From: CAZSTA01 sp964609495 [NCBI: uncultured bacterium]
GTDB lineage: Bacteria > CAZSTA01
Assembly (NCBI GenBank): GCA_964609495.1
Contig: CAZSTA010000055.1
Span: 1 to 19,294 of the forward strand
Reading direction: 5' to 3'
DNA: 19,294 nucleotides
A program made the translations under genes and the position numbers. The stretch's first letter is position 1, and each line of letters starts with the position of its first letter. Shown here in pieces: positions 17,378 to 19,294 of this stretch. The notes below the pieces were generated by a model, which worked only from the letters and a program-made list of their open reading frames with translations, did not search any database and had not been told where the DNA came from.

Positions 17378-17461
17378 ACAACTACCAATTAAGGAAACAA
17401 ATCAAATCATTCTACGTATTAAAGATGAAATCTAATTAATTCCTAAAGGGGGTGAGTAAGA

Positions 17462-17704
17462 ATGATGAGCGTTATCACCTGGATCATAATAGGATTGATC
17501 GCTGGCTGGATAGCTGGAGTGCTGATGCGGGGCAGGGGATTCGGTATAGTCGGCAACATAGCTGTGGGAATCATCGGAGCTATAATAGGAGGCTTCGTAG
17601 GTAAACTTGTGGGAATTGTCGCAACCAGCTTCCTAGGAAATATCGTTGTCGCTATCATCGGGGCAGTTATTCTCCTAGCTATTATTGGAGCGATAAGGAA
17701 ATAG
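17462..17704 (+). CDS. GlsB/YeaQ/YmgE-family small membrane protein
   Basis: An 80-residue, very hydrophobic, Gly-rich protein with about three membrane segments: residues 4-21 (VITWIIIGLIAGWIAGVL), 27-52 and 58-77. The GRGFGIVGNIAVGIIGAIIGG block is the family signature (transglycosylase-associated/GlsB). Such proteins are linked to general stress responses, but their biochemical role is unknown. A strong Shine-Dalgarno (GGGGGTGAG) lies 8-10 nt before the ATG. The 120-nt gap upstream and the possible terminator there suggest it may be transcribed separately, though I saw no convincing promoter. Confidence 0.85.
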   Translation: MMSVITWIIIGLIAGWIAGVLMRGRGFGIVGNIAVGIIGAIIGGFVGKLVGIVATSFLGNIVVAIIGAVILLAIIGAIRK

Positions 17705-17726
17705 GGTTTAGGACAATACTCCTCAA

Positions 17727-17779
17727 ATTATCCCATCTATAGCTTAAAGATGATTTCAAACCGCTATGGATGGGGTAAT
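17727..17779 (+). promoter_or_regulatory. Long perfect hairpin before the LarA-family ribosome binding site
   Basis: ATTATCCCATCTATAGC (17727-17743) pairs with GCTATGGATGGGGTAAT (17763-17779): 17 consecutive pairs including two G-U, with a 19-nt loop. The Shine-Dalgarno AGGAGGG starts about 8 nt after the stem and the ATG is at 17797. There is no T-tract, so it is not a standard terminator. It could control translation or mRNA stability, or be a binding site for a regulator. Wobble pairs favour an RNA role. Confidence 0.6.
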
Positions 17780-17796
17780 TCTTATCAGGAGGGATT

Positions 17797-19119
17797 ATGG
17801 AGCGAGGAAATTTATCAGAAGAAGTATTCGTGTTGCGCTATGGAGATAGAGAAATATCATTCTCTTTGCCAGATTGTAGGGTCTTGGGAGAGCTAAAACC
17901 CAATAAGATACCAGGAGTTCTCGATCCCAAGGGGGCTGTAAGGGAAGCTCTGGAGAATCCAACCGATGCTCCTCCCTTGAGAGAACTTCTATCACCCACT
18001 AGCAAAATAGCTATCACGGTAAGCGATGTAACTAGGGTGACTAGGAGCGAAATAGTAGTCCCTATTATTGTGGAAGAACTGAATAAGGGCGGGGTCCCCG
18101 ACGATAATATCACCATCATCTTCGCAGTGGGATCTCATCGTCAGTTGACCGAGGAGGAGCATAGAAGATTGATAGGAGATGAGATCGCAGATCGTATCAA
18201 GCACTATAATCATAACTGCTTAGATGAGGATAATTTAACCTATAAGGGAGAGACAAGTCGCGGTGTGCCAGTTTACATAAATAGCATAGTAGCGAACGCG
18301 GATGTTAAGATCATAACTGGGGCAGTCAACTATCACGATTTCGCTGGCTATAGCGGCGGTTGTAAGGGAGTTGTGCCTGGTGTCTCCAGAAATGAAACGA
18401 TCCAGCGTAATCATCTTCTTATGTTCAACCCGAGACCTAAGAAGGGATTTAATCCCAATGCCTCGATGGGAATATTGGAGGGTAATCCAACCCGCGAGGA
18501 TATGGAGGAGGCTACCAAGTTGGGAGTTCCTGACGCCTTCTTGGTGAATGTAGTTTTAAACTCGGATTACGAGCTGGTTAAAGTAGTCGCTGGAGATATT
18601 GTAACCGCTCATCGAGAGGGATGTAAAGTTATAGATCAGATGTTCTCTGCTCCTGTTAAGGAGATGGCGGATCTATTGATAGTTAGCTCAGGAGGGTATC
18701 CTAAGGATATAAGCTTCTATCAGGCTTCCAAACCATTCAACAGTATTGCTAATATCATCAAGCCAGGAGGGGTTATGATTCTCTTGGCAGAATGTCGAGA
18801 GGGGCTTGGCTCTTCGCTCTTCGCCTCCTGGTTCGCCAAAGGCTCGGCAGATGAACTAGAGGAAGCGCTTAGAAGCGACTTCCATATCGTAGGACAAGTC
18901 GCTTATAGGCTTTTGTTTATGCTTGGAAAGTTCAAGCTGATCTTAGTAGCTGACAAGATAGACGATCTTCTGCTCAAAGCAGGGGTGGAGCCCACCTCTT
19001 CCTTAGAGGAAGCCTTAACTAAGGCTAGGAAGATACTCCCTGATAATCCAAAGACCTATGTAGTGCCTCAGGGGAATATAACTTTCTGTTATGTAGATAA
19101 GCAATCGGCATTAGGGTGA
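17797..19119 (+). CDS. larA: LarA-family nickel-pincer hydroxyacid racemase
   Basis: A 440-residue DUF2088/LarA-family protein; LarA interconverts D- and L-lactate with a nickel-pincer nucleotide bound to a Lys. The key residues match L. plantarum LarA with a constant +6 offset: His114 (AVGSH), His180 (VNYHDFAG), Lys190 (GGCKGVVPG, cofactor-binding) and His206 (QRNHLLMF). The N-terminal SDVTR (76-80) corresponds to its substrate-binding loop. The substrate could be lactate or another 2-hydroxyacid, since related LarA homologs vary. The cofactor needs LarB, LarC and LarE, none of which is in the window. ATG with AGGAGGG Shine-Dalgarno, preceded by a 17-bp hairpin. It follows the GlsB-like gene after 92 nt and ends just before repeat copy 3. 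Confidence 0.9.
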   Translation: MERGNLSEEVFVLRYGDREISFSLPDCRVLGELKPNKIPGVLDPKGAVREALENPTDAPPLRELLSPTSKIAITVSDVTRVTRSEIVVPIIVEELNKGGVPDDNITIIFAVGSHRQLTEEEHRRLIGDEIADRIKHYNHNCLDEDNLTYKGETSRGVPVYINSIVANADVKIITGAVNYHDFAGYSGGCKGVVPGVSRNETIQRNHLLMFNPRPKKGFNPNASMGILEGNPTREDMEEATKLGVPDAFLVNVVLNSDYELVKVVAGDIVTAHREGCKVIDQMFSAPVKEMADLLIVSSGGYPKDISFYQASKPFNSIANIIKPGGVMILLAECREGLGSSLFASWFAKGSADELEEALRSDFHIVGQVAYRLLFMLGKFKLILVADKIDDLLLKAGVEPTSSLEEALTKARKILPDNPKTYVVPQGNITFCYVDKQSALG

Positions 19120-19128
19120 GTTCAAGAC

Positions 19129-19222
19129 ATAATTCCTCCTCATCCTAGCCCTCTCCCACGAGGGGAGAGGGAACATAATTAAGCCCCTCCCTTGACGGGA
19201 GGGGTTAGGGGAGGGTGATTTA
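19129..19222 (+). repeat. Double-hairpin interspersed repeat, copy 3
   Basis: AATTCCTCCTCATCCTAG leads into CCCTCTCCCACGAGGGGAGAGGG, then a short spacer and CCCCTCCCTTGACGGGAGGGG followed by TTAGGGGAGGG. The spacer is about 10 nt, much shorter than in copies 1 and 2. It starts right after the LarA-family stop, so its hairpins may also act as an mRNA 3' end. The 72 nt after it to the window edge show no gene. Confidence 0.9.
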
Positions 19223-19294
19223 AGACCTAATCTGATCTCGAACATCTTAGACAAAAAATTTTGAAACTACTTAATAGATGAGGAGAAGCATCTC

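Noticed and set aside
13566-19222. Possible CRISPR array from the repeated hairpins
   Set aside because: The three copies are thousands of bases apart, differ in orientation and have no regular spacers or cas genes nearby.

Overview
This is a bacterial chromosome window, made mostly of housekeeping genes. Gyrase A and B, MutL, MiaA, Hfq and HflX are all bacterial-type, and three promoters match the sigma-70 consensus with 17-base spacers. Frequent ATA, AGA and AGG codons, RtcB with archease, a PduS/RnfC-like iron-sulfur protein and a LarA-family protein would suit an anaerobic and perhaps thermophilic lineage. No gene fixes the phylum, so I do not name one.

The minus-strand block (1-13516) reads from right to left. 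A promoter at 13488-13516 drives mutL-miaA-hfq-hflX, the widely conserved DNA/tRNA/RNA maintenance cluster, which ends in a clear intrinsic terminator at 9091-9131. A second promoter at 8957-8985 drives gyrB. Between gyrB and gyrA lies accessory DNA: an AbrB-type antitoxin with a RelE/ParE-type toxin, a fragment of a restriction-endonuclease-like protein, a second copy of the last ~100 bp of gyrB, an amino-type DNA methyltransferase, and a 73-codon frame coupled to it. gyrA follows, then archease and rtcB (RNA ligase activator and RNA ligase); rtcB runs off the left edge.

The plus-strand block (13753-19119) starts at a consensus promoter. It contains a lone ABC-transporter ATPase, a DapA-family aldolase, an unlisted 56-codon frame, a PduS/RnfC-like flavin/iron-sulfur protein, a small GlsB/YeaQ-type membrane protein and a LarA-family racemase. 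Three copies of a GC-rich double-hairpin repeat (about 95-130 bp) sit in the intergenic regions at 13566, 15665 and 19129.

The most interesting part is the gyrase interval. A restriction-modification unit appears to have entered between gyrB and gyrA. The nuclease is now broken into separated fragments and the methyltransferase looks intact. A toxin-antitoxin pair lies between direct repeats made of the gyrB 3' end (101 of 102 positions identical, 1,035 bp apart). This resembles insertion with long target duplication, or a tandem duplication followed by decay. The other useful signals are a 17-bp hairpin just before the ribosome binding site of the LarA-family gene and an attenuator-like set of alternating heptamers at the hflX terminator.
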